DNA of 64,000 nucleotides. Source: Fusibacter ferrireducens. GTDB taxonomy: Bacteria; Bacillota; Clostridia; Peptostreptococcales; Acidaminobacteraceae. The notes below the pieces were generated by a model. It did no database searches and was not told the origin of the DNA. It saw nothing but the letters and a program-made list of their open reading frames with translations. Position numbers and translations under genes: made by a program. The stretch covers positions 1-64,000 of the forward strand of contig NZ_JADKNH010000016.1 of assembly GCF_015352425.1 (NCBI RefSeq), given 5' to 3'. Below are positions 40,146 to 48,797 of this stretch, one piece after another. The first letter of the stretch is position 1, and each line of letters begins with the position of its first letter.

Positions 40146-40175
40146 TTGACAGCCGCCATTTCATTAGAGTAGAAT
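40146..40175 (+). promoter_or_regulatory. Probable promoter of the fructokinase transcript
   Basis: TTGACA (40146-40151), 18 nt, TAGAAT (40170-40175). It faces a short open frame (40215) and the fructokinase gene. Confidence 0.7.
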
Positions 40176-40214
40176 TTATGAATATAGGCGATAAACGCCA
40201 ATAAGTGATGTTCC

Positions 40215-40355
40215 ATGACGAATTATAAAAAAAGAGATAATGATACGGCTGATAATTATAATGCTGAAGATATAAGCCGTTTTTTAAAGGCAGAGGCAGA
40301 TGAATTCATTTTACAGCCTTTATGTGATGAACACAAAAATATTTTAAGGAGGTAA
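40215..40355 (+). CDS. Possible small protein, 46 residues
   Basis: Begins MTNYKKRDNDTADNYNAEDI and ends with two Arg codons AGG AGG that double as the ribosome-binding site of fructokinase, whose ATG lies 3 nt after the TAA. It is charged and has no membrane segment. Its own ribosome-binding site is weak. It may be a coupling leader peptide, a real small protein, or chance; no family is recognised. Confidence 0.35.
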   Translation: MTNYKKRDNDTADNYNAEDISRFLKAEADEFILQPLCDEHKNILRR

Positions 40356-40357
40356 AA

Positions 40358-41293
40358 ATGTACGATATTATAGCAGTAGGAGAATTGCTGATTGATTTTA
40401 CACCAGCACCTGATGCACATTTCAAAGCGAACCCAGGTGGTGCACCTTGTAATTTTTTGACTATGGCTCAGAACTTAGGTTCAAAAACGGCGTTTATTGG
40501 AAAAGTAGGTGCAGATGCTTTTGGAAATTCATTAAAATTGGTTTTGTCAAATCAGGGAATAGATGTAAATGGATTAATTCAAGACAATCGCTTTGGAACG
40601 ACGCTTGCATTTGTACATCTAACACCTGAAGGAGACAGAAGTTTCAGTTTTTATAGGAAAGGTTGTGCTGACGTGATGCTCTATAGAGAGGATGTCGATT
40701 TTGATCAAATTGATCAAACAAAGGCACTTCATTTCGGATCGCTTTCGTTCACGGATGAACCCAGCCGCTCTACGGTCTTAGCCATGTTAGAGTATGCGAA
40801 ATCAAAAAATAAAATCATTACTTATGACCCCAACTATAGACCTGCACTTTGGGATGATTCTGCATCTGCAATTGATTATATGAAAAAAGGTATGGCATAT
40901 GCAGACATTGTAAAAGTTTCTGACGAAGAGCTTGAACTCATTTCCGGAAACAAAGATTTATCTTTAGGTTGTAAAATATTGCACGATATCGGCGTTAAGA
41001 TGATCTTTGTCACTCTAGGTGGAAAAGGTTCATTCTATTCATATGCAAAGGGATCAGGTATTGTGCCAGGTATAGAAGTTAATGTCGTAGATACAACTGG
41101 TGCAGGAGATACTTTTTTTGGCGCAACGGTACATCAGATTTTAGAACTTGGATGTCCTATAGAACAAATAGATTCTGAAAAAATCGAAGCTATTCTAAAA
41201 GTTTCTAATACGGCTGCAGCAATTTGTATAGAAGGTTTTGGTGGTATTCCTTCGATTCCTTCGAAAGAAGCTCTAATCACAAGGCTTGGTTAA
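40358..41293 (+). CDS. scrK: Fructokinase, PfkB family
   Basis: Phosphorylates fructose (or a related ketohexose) at C6 using ATP. It has 311 residues. The N-terminal ribokinase signature is GGAPCNFLTMAQNLG and the C-terminal active-site signature is DTTGAGDTFFGA, with the catalytic Asp in GAGD. It is preceded by AAGGAGG and followed by a terminator. No transporter or sucrose hydrolase lies beside it. Assignment within PfkB sugar kinases is by the fructokinase-like N-terminus, so another sugar is possible. Confidence 0.82.
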   Translation: MYDIIAVGELLIDFTPAPDAHFKANPGGAPCNFLTMAQNLGSKTAFIGKVGADAFGNSLKLVLSNQGIDVNGLIQDNRFGTTLAFVHLTPEGDRSFSFYRKGCADVMLYREDVDFDQIDQTKALHFGSLSFTDEPSRSTVLAMLEYAKSKNKIITYDPNYRPALWDDSASAIDYMKKGMAYADIVKVSDEELELISGNKDLSLGCKILHDIGVKMIFVTLGGKGSFYSYAKGSGIVPGIEVNVVDTTGAGDTFFGATVHQILELGCPIEQIDSEKIEAILKVSNTAAAICIEGFGGIPSIPSKEALITRLG

Positions 41294-41317
41294 GATTATA
41301 AACTTTATTCCAAAGAG

Positions 41318-41352
41318 CTCCCAGGTAGATTTAAAATACTTGGGAGTTTTTT
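41318..41352 (+). terminator. Terminator of the fructokinase gene
   Basis: A 10-bp stem with one G-T pair (41318-41327 with 41337-41346) followed by six T residues. Confidence 0.9.
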
Positions 41353-41363
41353 ACATTATTCTA

Positions 41364-41392
41364 TTTACAAATACTTACATATAATGTATTAT
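41364..41392 (+). promoter_or_regulatory. Probable promoter of the Tad/Flp pilus operon
   Basis: TTTACA (41364-41369), 17 nt, TATTAT (41387-41392). It lies directly upstream of the first pilus gene. Confidence 0.65.
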
Positions 41393-41416
41393 ATTACCAT
41401 AACTTAGGAGGAATCT

Positions 41417-42589
41417 ATGACAGAAGCCTTATGGATTTATACCACAACACCTCAACTCAAAATAGTTCAAGAAATAACTGAAAATTATCCTCAAGCTTAT
41501 ATTACGGAAAATGAGTCTCAGATCGTCATTCAGTCTAAAGTAAATGCGGTCATTGTTATTTCTCAACTGAGCCATGATTCACAGCTTAAGTTAAATCTAG
41601 AAAATAGTTATTTTTATGTGGGTGTTAGAGTTCAAATGGGGTTGTTTAAAGCTTTTGAAAATATTTTTGAGCTCAGTCAACACTTAAATGAAAGACGGCA
41701 TGCGCTTTTACATAGTGTTCAACGAGCGTATTTACAACATTTAGAGCCTATATCCTTGGAAGATCAGAAATATTTGAGACGACTTACAGAACATTATGAT
41801 GTATTATGCGATCCCAAGACATCTAAGGCACTAAAAAAACCTGGAAATCAATGGGGTTCTGGACATAATCAGAGGACGAACTCTCGAAAGGTTCAATATA
41901 AAAATTATAAAGGGATCATAGCGGTCTATAATTGCCCTCAGTTTGCGGTATCATTGGCAGAATCATTCAAAGTAAAGTCTTTACTGTTAATGGATGGAAA
42001 TCTTTTAAAACCAACACTTGATGAATATCTTGGTATAAATAAAATTGAGACAAATGTAGAAAGTCATCTCACTGGAATTGACAATACTGGGCTTAATATT
42101 GCCTTAGATTCTTTAAGAAAAAACACTAAAATTAAACACGATCTCAAACATATCGTTAAAAAGCGCCACCACTATGATGTCTTATTGGGAAATTATAATG
42201 TTCTAAATTATGAACACTATGACACAAGTGCCCTTAATACACTGGTGGAAACTATGGCGAATTTGTATGGATGTGTCATTATCAGTCTAGGAGACAATTT
42301 ATATGATTATATGACGCTAATGTGCCTAAATAAAAGTGACATTAACATCATTTGTTTTCAAGATAATAAGAGTTCTGTTCTTTGGACAAAGCAAATGATT
42401 GAAATCTTAAAGACAAAACAGTTTATAGAGCCTGTAAAGCATCACTTATATAAGATTAAGACACCATTAAGACCTAAGATGTATTCAGAATCTGTAATGA
42501 CCTCCATTTTTAAATCGCAATATAAAGGTGTGGTCAACCTTAAGCAAAAACGCCATTTCAAGAAGGTAATTAAGGAGTTGTTAAAATGA
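41417..42589 (+). CDS. CpaE/TadZ-like pilus assembly protein (degenerate ParA-type)
   Basis: The 390-residue protein is first in the pilus operon and overlaps cpaF by 4 nt. The C-terminal half has ParA/CpaE-like strand-helix patterning (KGIIAVYNCP, then VKSLLLMDGN, later YGCVIISLGDN), but the Walker A lysines of ParA ATPases are absent. The N-terminal part (about 1-110) may be receiver-like. CpaE/TadZ proteins localise the Tad machine to a pole. The assignment rests mainly on position and the residual fold pattern. Confidence 0.55.
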   Translation: MTEALWIYTTTPQLKIVQEITENYPQAYITENESQIVIQSKVNAVIVISQLSHDSQLKLNLENSYFYVGVRVQMGLFKAFENIFELSQHLNERRHALLHSVQRAYLQHLEPISLEDQKYLRRLTEHYDVLCDPKTSKALKKPGNQWGSGHNQRTNSRKVQYKNYKGIIAVYNCPQFAVSLAESFKVKSLLLMDGNLLKPTLDEYLGINKIETNVESHLTGIDNTGLNIALDSLRKNTKIKHDLKHIVKKRHHYDVLLGNYNVLNYEHYDTSALNTLVETMANLYGCVIISLGDNLYDYMTLMCLNKSDINIICFQDNKSSVLWTKQMIEILKTKQFIEPVKHHLYKIKTPLRPKMYSESVMTSIFKSQYKGVVNLKQKRHFKKVIKELLK

Positions 42590-43767
42590 GTGTGATCACC
42601 AGTTTAAATTGTGAAACACATGAAAAACTAAATGCCCAAAGTATCGTGCAATCCGAGATTTTGGTCAATAAGTTATTAGATGAAATTGTGATTCGATTCT
42701 CAAGTCTAATTGCAGACGTTGAAGACCACAAGGTAGACGAAAATATTCTGAAAAATGAAATTGGTAAGCTTGTGGATGAGCAAAAGGGACATTTCAACTT
42801 GGAGGCCATAAAGAAGAGCCTATTTAACACGATCTACGGTTATGGAGATCTTCAGCAATATATAGATGATCCAGAAATTTCAGATATTGATGCTTCAACT
42901 TTCGACTATTTTACCATTAAGCGAAAAGGTGTCATAGAAGAAATCGGATTCAAATTTGAATCTGAAAGTGCTTTTGAGAGATTTTGTAAACTGTTGATCA
43001 TTAGAAATGGGGGCGTTATTAATGAAATAGATAATCATTGTAGAGTCAGTGATGTTAAAAATCATTTGAGGATAAATGTATGCATTAGCCCTAGAAACAC
43101 ATCTGGGACATCACTCACCATAAGGAAGCATCTGCAAAAAAGCCTTTCTTTGGATGATCTTCAAGCGCTGAGTATGATTAACAGAGATTCAAGAGCCCTT
43201 ATTGATAAGATGGTCTATTCTAAATCGAGCATTTTAATATGTGGCAAGGGTGGCGCAGGTAAAACAACACTGCTCAGAGGTATTATTGAAGCTTCTCACC
43301 CGCATGAACGCATTTTAATTTGCGAATCTGATGTGGAATTAATGCCAAAACGCAAGAATTGCATTTCACAAAGTATAAAAAAAATGCATCTTGGAGGCAA
43401 AAAAATAACACTTAATGATCTCATACGAGATGGCTTGACGATGAGTCTTGACAGTTATTGTATTGGTGAGTTAACTGGAAAGGAAGCTTGGGAATTTATA
43501 AAAGCAGGGAATACAGATCATCGGATTCTGGGCACAATACATGCAAATAACTCGGAAGATACACTGCTTAGGCTTCTAACTTTAATTGAAACAGAGACGA
43601 GGCTTGGAGAAAACACACTGCGGCTATTAATTCACGAGAGCATACAATATATTATTTACATTGCTGATTTTAAGGTTGTTGAAATTGCTGAATTATCTGT
43701 ATCTGGAAACGTGCCTGCCATCAGGCATATTTATCGCTATAAGCGACTTAAAGAGGTTGCCTTATGA
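42586..43767 (+). CDS. cpaF: Flp pilus assembly ATPase CpaF (TadA-type)
   Basis: Secretion ATPase of the VirB11/PulE superfamily that powers Tad pilus assembly. It has 393 residues: Walker A at 220-227 (GKGGAGKT), Asp box/Walker B region LDSYCIGELTGKEA, and His box RILGTIHANNSED. Overlaps of 4 nt (ATGA) on both sides indicate tight coupling with cpaE-like and tadB. Confidence 0.9.
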   Translation: MSVITSLNCETHEKLNAQSIVQSEILVNKLLDEIVIRFSSLIADVEDHKVDENILKNEIGKLVDEQKGHFNLEAIKKSLFNTIYGYGDLQQYIDDPEISDIDASTFDYFTIKRKGVIEEIGFKFESESAFERFCKLLIIRNGGVINEIDNHCRVSDVKNHLRINVCISPRNTSGTSLTIRKHLQKSLSLDDLQALSMINRDSRALIDKMVYSKSSILICGKGGAGKTTLLRGIIEASHPHERILICESDVELMPKRKNCISQSIKKMHLGGKKITLNDLIRDGLTMSLDSYCIGELTGKEAWEFIKAGNTDHRILGTIHANNSEDTLLRLLTLIETETRLGENTLRLLIHESIQYIIYIADFKVVEIAELSVSGNVPAIRHIYRYKRLKEVAL

Positions 43768-44654
43768 TGACCAGTATCACAATAGGCTTTCTCATATTAA
43801 ATTTGATTTGGATTGGTATTTTGATCTTTGGAATATATAAAAATCAAAAATGGTATGTTGAACTGATGCAAGAGAACACTTATCATTCTTATAAATTGAA
43901 GGCATCTGCATTTAAATTACATATAAATATGTGTGTAAATAGTTTACCTAAGAGGATTCAAAACCTTTATTTTGAATACGCATTGCTCTATGTTATATTG
44001 AGTACGTTTGCACTTTACTGGGTTGGACTTCCATTATTGTTTAAAGTTATTTTCATGACTTTGAATATGGCATTGCCCTATTTCATATTGGAAATTTCTC
44101 TTGGTAAAGTCGAGTATGAAATCGATGGTGAGCTTTTGGGGTTTTTACAGAGTATCAGTGCTTCTTTACATCAGACGGAGGACTTGATTAAAGCACTCAA
44201 ATATGCAGAAAAAATGGCGCAAAATAGATATATTAAAAATTTATTAGTGACGTTCAATACTTCTATTCAATCGGGACTTGATGAAAAACTTGCCTTTCAA
44301 TACTTTTACAAGTTTGCGGGACATGACTATCTAAAATATATTGTCCTAAATTTAGAGCAAGTATACTTTAGGCGTGGAAATCTTATTAAGCTCATTTCTG
44401 GACTTGAGCAAGAATACACAGCAATACAAGTTGAAATAAACAAACGAAAAATAGAGCTTAAGCAGGATAGAATATTAACACTTGCAAGCATGTTGATCGT
44501 CTTAATGACGGCTTACAAAATTGTCAATAGCAACGATTATATTAAGCTTTATTACTTGACAAGCGATATTGGCAAAATGCTTCTTGGGATAATGGGCATT
44601 TCATATGTACTCGGCATAATACTGGTGGTTAAAGCGACACAGATCAAATACTAA
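43764..44654 (+). CDS. tadB: Tad pilus inner-membrane platform protein TadB-like
   Basis: The 296-residue T2SSF-domain protein has an N-terminal membrane segment (about 5-24), a hydrophobic pair in the 70-115 region and one or two segments at the C-terminus. A cytoplasmic helical T2SSF core (about 125-250) contains ALKYAEKMAQNRYIKNLL. It sits between cpaF and tadC, which defines its role as a platform for the ATPase. Confidence 0.8.
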   Translation: MMTSITIGFLILNLIWIGILIFGIYKNQKWYVELMQENTYHSYKLKASAFKLHINMCVNSLPKRIQNLYFEYALLYVILSTFALYWVGLPLLFKVIFMTLNMALPYFILEISLGKVEYEIDGELLGFLQSISASLHQTEDLIKALKYAEKMAQNRYIKNLLVTFNTSIQSGLDEKLAFQYFYKFAGHDYLKYIVLNLEQVYFRRGNLIKLISGLEQEYTAIQVEINKRKIELKQDRILTLASMLIVLMTAYKIVNSNDYIKLYYLTSDIGKMLLGIMGISYVLGIILVVKATQIKY

Positions 44655-44668
44655 AAAGGAGGGCAAGT

Positions 44669-45379
44669 ATGGTTATGAGTATGGTCATCAGTATGGGCAT
44701 GATCAATATTATAATCGCAATTTTACTCTCACTTATATTGTATGAAAACATGCAAATCTCTGAAATTAATCACTCAAAATTTTTAAAGAGCATGCATGCG
44801 ATGCCCATTGCGGTAACATTTGCTTTTCTGAGTCTTTTCTTAATGTCTAAAATGATTTATATCCTACTGTGTGCGGGTACAACACTTTTGATTTATAAGT
44901 CCACAGAGAAGCAGAGGGATCAGTATATGACGACTCAGAGTTTTTATAAAATCTATAAATACCTACAAATTCAACTTGAAACCGGTGCAAGGGCAGAAGA
45001 TATCTTTAAGTCACTCTACAGGGTGGTGGCCTATCCTAAATTCAGGAAAAAATTATTTCAGTTTTCAGTTATTATTTCTCAAAGTCATGATGTTCAGATG
45101 GGTCTTGATTATTTGAAATCAGAACTTAAAGATCAGGAGGGCAAGTTGTTTATCAACATTACGGAAAATTTAGCATCAGCAGGAGGTGAACAAGAAACTT
45201 TTTCAAGGTTAAATCATTTACTTTTTCAAAAGTATCTTTCAAATATTAGAGAAACCACAAAAAAAATTAAGAGGATGTATCTCTATTCTGTGATATTATT
45301 TACGATTTTAGTATCTATTATGTTGATGATGCCCATAATAGATCAAATGCTAAAATCCACTCAAATGATTTTCAATTGA
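44669..45379 (+). CDS. tadC: Tad pilus inner-membrane platform protein TadC-like
   Basis: The 236-residue second platform protein has membrane segments at about 5-25 and 45-80 and one at the C-terminus (about 205-230). The T2SSF-like core has ETGARAEDIFKSLYRVV and ENLASAGGEQETFSRL. GGAGG precedes the ATG 14 nt after tadB. It is somewhat shorter than usual TadC. Confidence 0.78.
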   Translation: MVMSMVISMGMINIIIAILLSLILYENMQISEINHSKFLKSMHAMPIAVTFAFLSLFLMSKMIYILLCAGTTLLIYKSTEKQRDQYMTTQSFYKIYKYLQIQLETGARAEDIFKSLYRVVAYPKFRKKLFQFSVIISQSHDVQMGLDYLKSELKDQEGKLFINITENLASAGGEQETFSRLNHLLFQKYLSNIRETTKKIKRMYLYSVILFTILVSIMLMMPIIDQMLKSTQMIFN

Positions 45380-45428
45380 GGCTTAATCATAGAAAGAGAA
45401 GGGCAAGTCTTAGAAAGGGATGAATAAA

Positions 45429-45680
45429 ATGAAAATAACGGAAAATATGATTCGAGTACAAATTATTGCAAGACAACTTGTAACAAGACAGAGGGAACGC
45501 TGGGTAACTGATGTAAGAGGTGAGTTTGGTATGAATTCAATTATTGGCGTTGCAATTGGATTAATTGTGGCCGCATTTGTATTGATACCTAGCTTAAAAA
45601 CGTTTGCGACCACTGTAATGACTTCCATGACAACTTGGTGGACCGGAACCATTAACGGCACACTTTTTCCAACGAAATAA
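45429..45680 (+). CDS. Flp-like prepilin
   Basis: Small pilin-like protein, 83 residues from the ATG at 45429 (AAAGGG 9 nt upstream; the ATG at 45420 is too close). An Arg-rich leader of about 30 residues ends in DVRGEFGMNSIIG, a prepilin-peptidase-type G|EF site. One hydrophobic helix (GVAIGLIVAAFVLIPSL) and a short Thr-rich tail follow. The leader is longer than in typical Flp proteins. It is the only pilin-sized gene in the operon, so probably the major pilin. Confidence 0.65.
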   Translation: MKITENMIRVQIIARQLVTRQRERWVTDVRGEFGMNSIIGVAIGLIVAAFVLIPSLKTFATTVMTSMTTWWTGTINGTLFPTK

Positions 45681-45681
45681 C

Positions 45682-46068
45682 ATGGGCATAGAGCAGGTAA
45701 TTGTATTTGCACTTCTGCTGATTCTGACACTATTTTTCTTTGTAGTCATTATGGATTATATGGTGCCTCTGTATTTAAACTTTGAGTTTAATAGTATTTG
45801 TAGAAGTTATGCACTTCTGATAGAAGCTCAAAACGGGCTGGATGAGAATCAAAAAAATGCTTTTGTCGAAACGCTGAGGCAAAGAAATGTGATTGTAAAG
45901 CAGATTGAGTGTTCTGTGCCCAATCACATTAAAAAGGGAGATTGGATTCACTTTAGCGTTGTGGCAGAAAATAGTCGATCTGTTTTTAAAGCCTTACTTG
46001 AAAGAGAGACAAAGACATATGTTTATAAATTTACACAAGAAATTATATCTAATAAAGCATCAAACTAG
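45682..46068 (+). CDS. Small membrane protein of the Tad operon (TadE-like position)
   Basis: The 128-residue protein has one N-terminal hydrophobic helix (EQVIVFALLLILTLFFFVVIM) and an extracytoplasmic domain of about 100 residues. It starts 1 nt after the Flp-like stop. Topology and position suit a minor pilin or pseudopilin such as TadE, but no family motif is decisive. Confidence 0.6.
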   Translation: MGIEQVIVFALLLILTLFFFVVIMDYMVPLYLNFEFNSICRSYALLIEAQNGLDENQKNAFVETLRQRNVIVKQIECSVPNHIKKGDWIHFSVVAENSRSVFKALLERETKTYVYKFTQEIISNKASN

Positions 46069-46468
46069 GGGACTTGCCGGAATTGGTTTGTTGCTTTTCA
46101 TGCTCTCTGTATTGGTCTTGTTGATTTTACCAATCTCTATTGGCCTTTTGGAGTTTCAATTTTTAAACATAGAAAAAGAACAAGTGAAGACAGCCACAGA
46201 GAATACGGTTAATCTAGTTTATGAATCCGTTGAGTCCAAAGAGATGAGTAAGGTTGTAGCAGCGCCTGACTTAAGTGAATTTGAAGCGGTGCTTGTCAAA
46301 AATTTTTCAGCACTTGGATGCTCTGTGGTTGCGCAGGATATTACAGTTGAATTTTATGAAGATCAATGGCTTTTAATTTCATTCACATATGATCACGAGT
46401 TTAAAAGTCTTGATCTTCAAAAGCCCATGTCCGTCTTTTTAAAGTATTGGCTTCCAAATGATCAGTAG
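46019..46468 (+). CDS. Small membrane protein of the Tad operon (second TadE/F-like)
   Basis: Starting at the ATG at 46019 it has 149 residues. A short basic N-terminus is followed by a hydrophobic helix (GIGLLLFMLSVLVLLILPIS) and an extracytoplasmic domain. It overlaps the previous gene by about 50 nt in another frame. The frame is open further upstream, but that part lies entirely inside the preceding gene. Probable minor pilin; the start is uncertain. Confidence 0.55.
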   Translation: MFINLHKKLYLIKHQTRGLAGIGLLLFMLSVLVLLILPISIGLLEFQFLNIEKEQVKTATENTVNLVYESVESKEMSKVVAAPDLSEFEAVLVKNFSALGCSVVAQDITVEFYEDQWLLISFTYDHEFKSLDLQKPMSVFLKYWLPNDQ

Positions 46469-46485
46469 AGGGAAAAGAGCAAGTT

Positions 46486-47070
46486 ATGAGAAAAATGATA
46501 ATAATGATATGTGTGATTGCGCTGAGTATTATAATGACATTTTATCAAATCCATATTATAAAAAAACAAACACTGCAGTCATTTAAAGATGTGGTCATAT
46601 TAAATAAATCTGTGGCATCTGGAACGATTCTAAAATCATCTGATCTGGAGATGGGGAAGATCAATACGCTTTGGTATTCTTCAGACTACTATACGCGTAT
46701 AGAGGATGTCGTGGGTATGTATATCACGACAGATTTCAGCAAATATAGCATTTTATCCAAGCAAATTCTAGCAAGTACGGTGGATGATCAAACCGTATCG
46801 GAAACGGATCACGCAATGACAACTTTGAAAGTTTTGCCCGAGGCGGCACTTTGCTTTAGACTTGCTAAGGGGGATGAAGTTTTTCTGTATCAGGTGAATC
46901 CAGACAATGAAGTCATAGACATGGGCAGGGTAGTGATAAAAGCCATCTACGACAATAATTTGGAAGGCGAAAGTCTGCCAACGTATCTGCTGATAGAGGC
47001 AGATCAAAATGTGATTAAAGATATTATTCGATTTAGAGAATTGGGTCGTTTTGAAGTGATTCGAAAATAA
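46486..47070 (+). CDS. cpaB: Flp pilus assembly protein CpaB (SAF domain)
   Basis: The 194-residue protein has an N-terminal membrane segment (about 4-22), then a SAF-like domain (VVILNKSVASGTILKSSDLEM) and an RcpC-type beta domain (LPEAALCFRLAKGDEVFLYQV). CpaB/RcpC acts in the envelope in Tad assembly. It is the last gene of the operon. No secretin is present, as expected for a single-membrane cell. Confidence 0.78.
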   Translation: MRKMIIMICVIALSIIMTFYQIHIIKKQTLQSFKDVVILNKSVASGTILKSSDLEMGKINTLWYSSDYYTRIEDVVGMYITTDFSKYSILSKQILASTVDDQTVSETDHAMTTLKVLPEAALCFRLAKGDEVFLYQVNPDNEVIDMGRVVIKAIYDNNLEGESLPTYLLIEADQNVIKDIIRFRELGRFEVIRK

Positions 47071-47135
47071 TCGCTGTAGGAATTATATTCATAAAAAACA
47101 AAATTTGATATAATGGTTCAAAGTGGGTGATGCAT

Positions 47136-48743
47136 ATGGATTATAGTAGACTTTCCAGAGAGACTCTGATTCATGAAATTAAACAACTGAACCATCAAAT
47201 TGAAAAGCTTAATATTGAAAAGGTTGGTCAGGAAATTAATATTGGCAGCAAGTTGGATATGATCCAAGCCCCTGTATTCTTGATCAAGTTGGATTATAGT
47301 GTCACTTGGGCAAATGCTTATAGTGTTCATCACTATGAAAACATACTCGGTAGAAAGTGCTATCAAGTGTTTTATGATTTTAATGACATCTGCCCAGGGT
47401 GTCCAATGCAGGAAGTTCTGGATTACAAATCAAAGTTCGACACAATGGTATATCCCAATGTTGAGAGTGAGAGCGTTGATAAGCAGGTTTGGAAAAATCA
47501 GTTGATTCCCCTAATCGTTCAGGGGAAGGTAACAGGCATACTAGAGTTTCAAGACAATATAAGGGCGCATGAACAATACGATGAAAGCTATAAGGAAATC
47601 ATACAAAATCTAAAACATGAAAATAATGAACTCAAGCGCAAAGTGAAAAAAACAAATGAATTTATAGATCATTTTACACGGGAAATGAGAACGCCTCTAA
47701 GGTCTTTAAGAGGTTTTTTTGACTTGTTTGACCAAACATTTCTATCAGAACTTCAAAAGGAGTATCTGAAGGTGATCAAAACGAATTCGGATTTGCTATT
47801 TGAGATTTTGAGTCGAATGTTGCTTTATACGAAATATGATGAAGGCAATATTAAAATCGTAAAAACGGAGTTTCATTTTAGACATGCCATAGAAGAAGTG
47901 ATACAAACTTTTAGTATTTTATATGAAAACGAAAAAAACAATCATATCAAATTAGAGTATTCACCTTCGATTCCAGATATTTTAATCGGAGACCAAGTTA
48001 AGTTAAAATTAGTGATCTCTTATTTACTAGAGACTTCTAATTATTTGTGTCAAAATGATGAGATCGTTGTAAATGTGTCTGAAGTGACTGAAAACAGAGA
48101 GAAAATTCATCTTAAAATCAGTATTTTGGATACCAGTGAGGTGGTTCCAAATCGGATGATCGATTTAAATGACTATGACATCAACACGCGATCACGCTTT
48201 AATACCATAGAGGAATACGCCATTGCTTTGGGACTCTATCTCTCTAAAGAATTGATCCAAGCGACAGGCGGGATGATTGAAGTATCCAGTGTAAAGGATA
48301 AGGGAATCCATTCAACGCTCTTTCTAACACTTGATAAAGTTGTAGTGAAATCACAAATGCCAAAAGTGATTCCAAAGGCAACTCGAAAGAAAATTTTAAT
48401 TGCAGATCATGAGAAGCCACAGATTCCAATGGATTACTTTGAAGCATATGATATCTATTTTGCCAAGACAGGTGCTCAAGCAATTGAACTCTTTTTTTCA
48501 GTGATACCAGATTTGACCATAATTGACGTTATGATTGAAGATTGCGACGGCTTTAGTGTCCTAGATGAAATTGAGAGAAGAAAAAATGGCAACTCCCCTG
48601 TTATAGCAATCTCCAATAAGCTCATTGATAATGAAGCTGAGTTTATGAAGGACTATGGCTTTGATGATTATTATACAAAACCTTTTACAGAGGCCATTTT
48701 AAAAAATATAATTGAAAATTATTTAAAAGAGACATCACTATAA
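47136..48743 (+). CDS. Hybrid histidine-kinase homologue with mutated H-box (probable pseudokinase)
   Basis: About 535 residues from the ATG at 47136 (alternative starts GTG 47127 and ATG 47130). It has a coiled-coil start, a PAS domain (about 35-150, with a CPGCPMQ motif), an HisKA-like helical pair, an HATPase region and a C-terminal receiver. The H-box reads DHFTREMRTPL: the acceptor His is Arg182 (codon CGG). The N-box Asn and the G1 glycines also look lost, while G2 (ALGLYLSKELIQATGG) remains. The receiver keeps the acceptor Asp (TIIDVMIED) and the Lys in YTKPF. It is soluble and sits just after the pilus operon, so it may regulate it by protein contact. Confidence 0.75.
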   Translation: MDYSRLSRETLIHEIKQLNHQIEKLNIEKVGQEINIGSKLDMIQAPVFLIKLDYSVTWANAYSVHHYENILGRKCYQVFYDFNDICPGCPMQEVLDYKSKFDTMVYPNVESESVDKQVWKNQLIPLIVQGKVTGILEFQDNIRAHEQYDESYKEIIQNLKHENNELKRKVKKTNEFIDHFTREMRTPLRSLRGFFDLFDQTFLSELQKEYLKVIKTNSDLLFEILSRMLLYTKYDEGNIKIVKTEFHFRHAIEEVIQTFSILYENEKNNHIKLEYSPSIPDILIGDQVKLKLVISYLLETSNYLCQNDEIVVNVSEVTENREKIHLKISILDTSEVVPNRMIDLNDYDINTRSRFNTIEEYAIALGLYLSKELIQATGGMIEVSSVKDKGIHSTLFLTLDKVVVKSQMPKVIPKATRKKILIADHEKPQIPMDYFEAYDIYFAKTGAQAIELFFSVIPDLTIIDVMIEDCDGFSVLDEIERRKNGNSPVIAISNKLIDNEAEFMKDYGFDDYYTKPFTEAILKNIIENYLKETSL

Positions 48744-48757
48744 AATGTCTCTTTTTC
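48726..48757 (+). terminator. Terminator after the kinase homologue
   Basis: A 10-bp perfect stem (48726-48735 with 48745-48754) and a 9-nt loop containing the stop codon, followed by T residues. TATAAT at 48763-48768 may start the next transcript. Confidence 0.85.
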
Positions 48758-48797
48758 TGTGTTATAATCTAAGTATTAAATTGGATGGTGAACGCAT

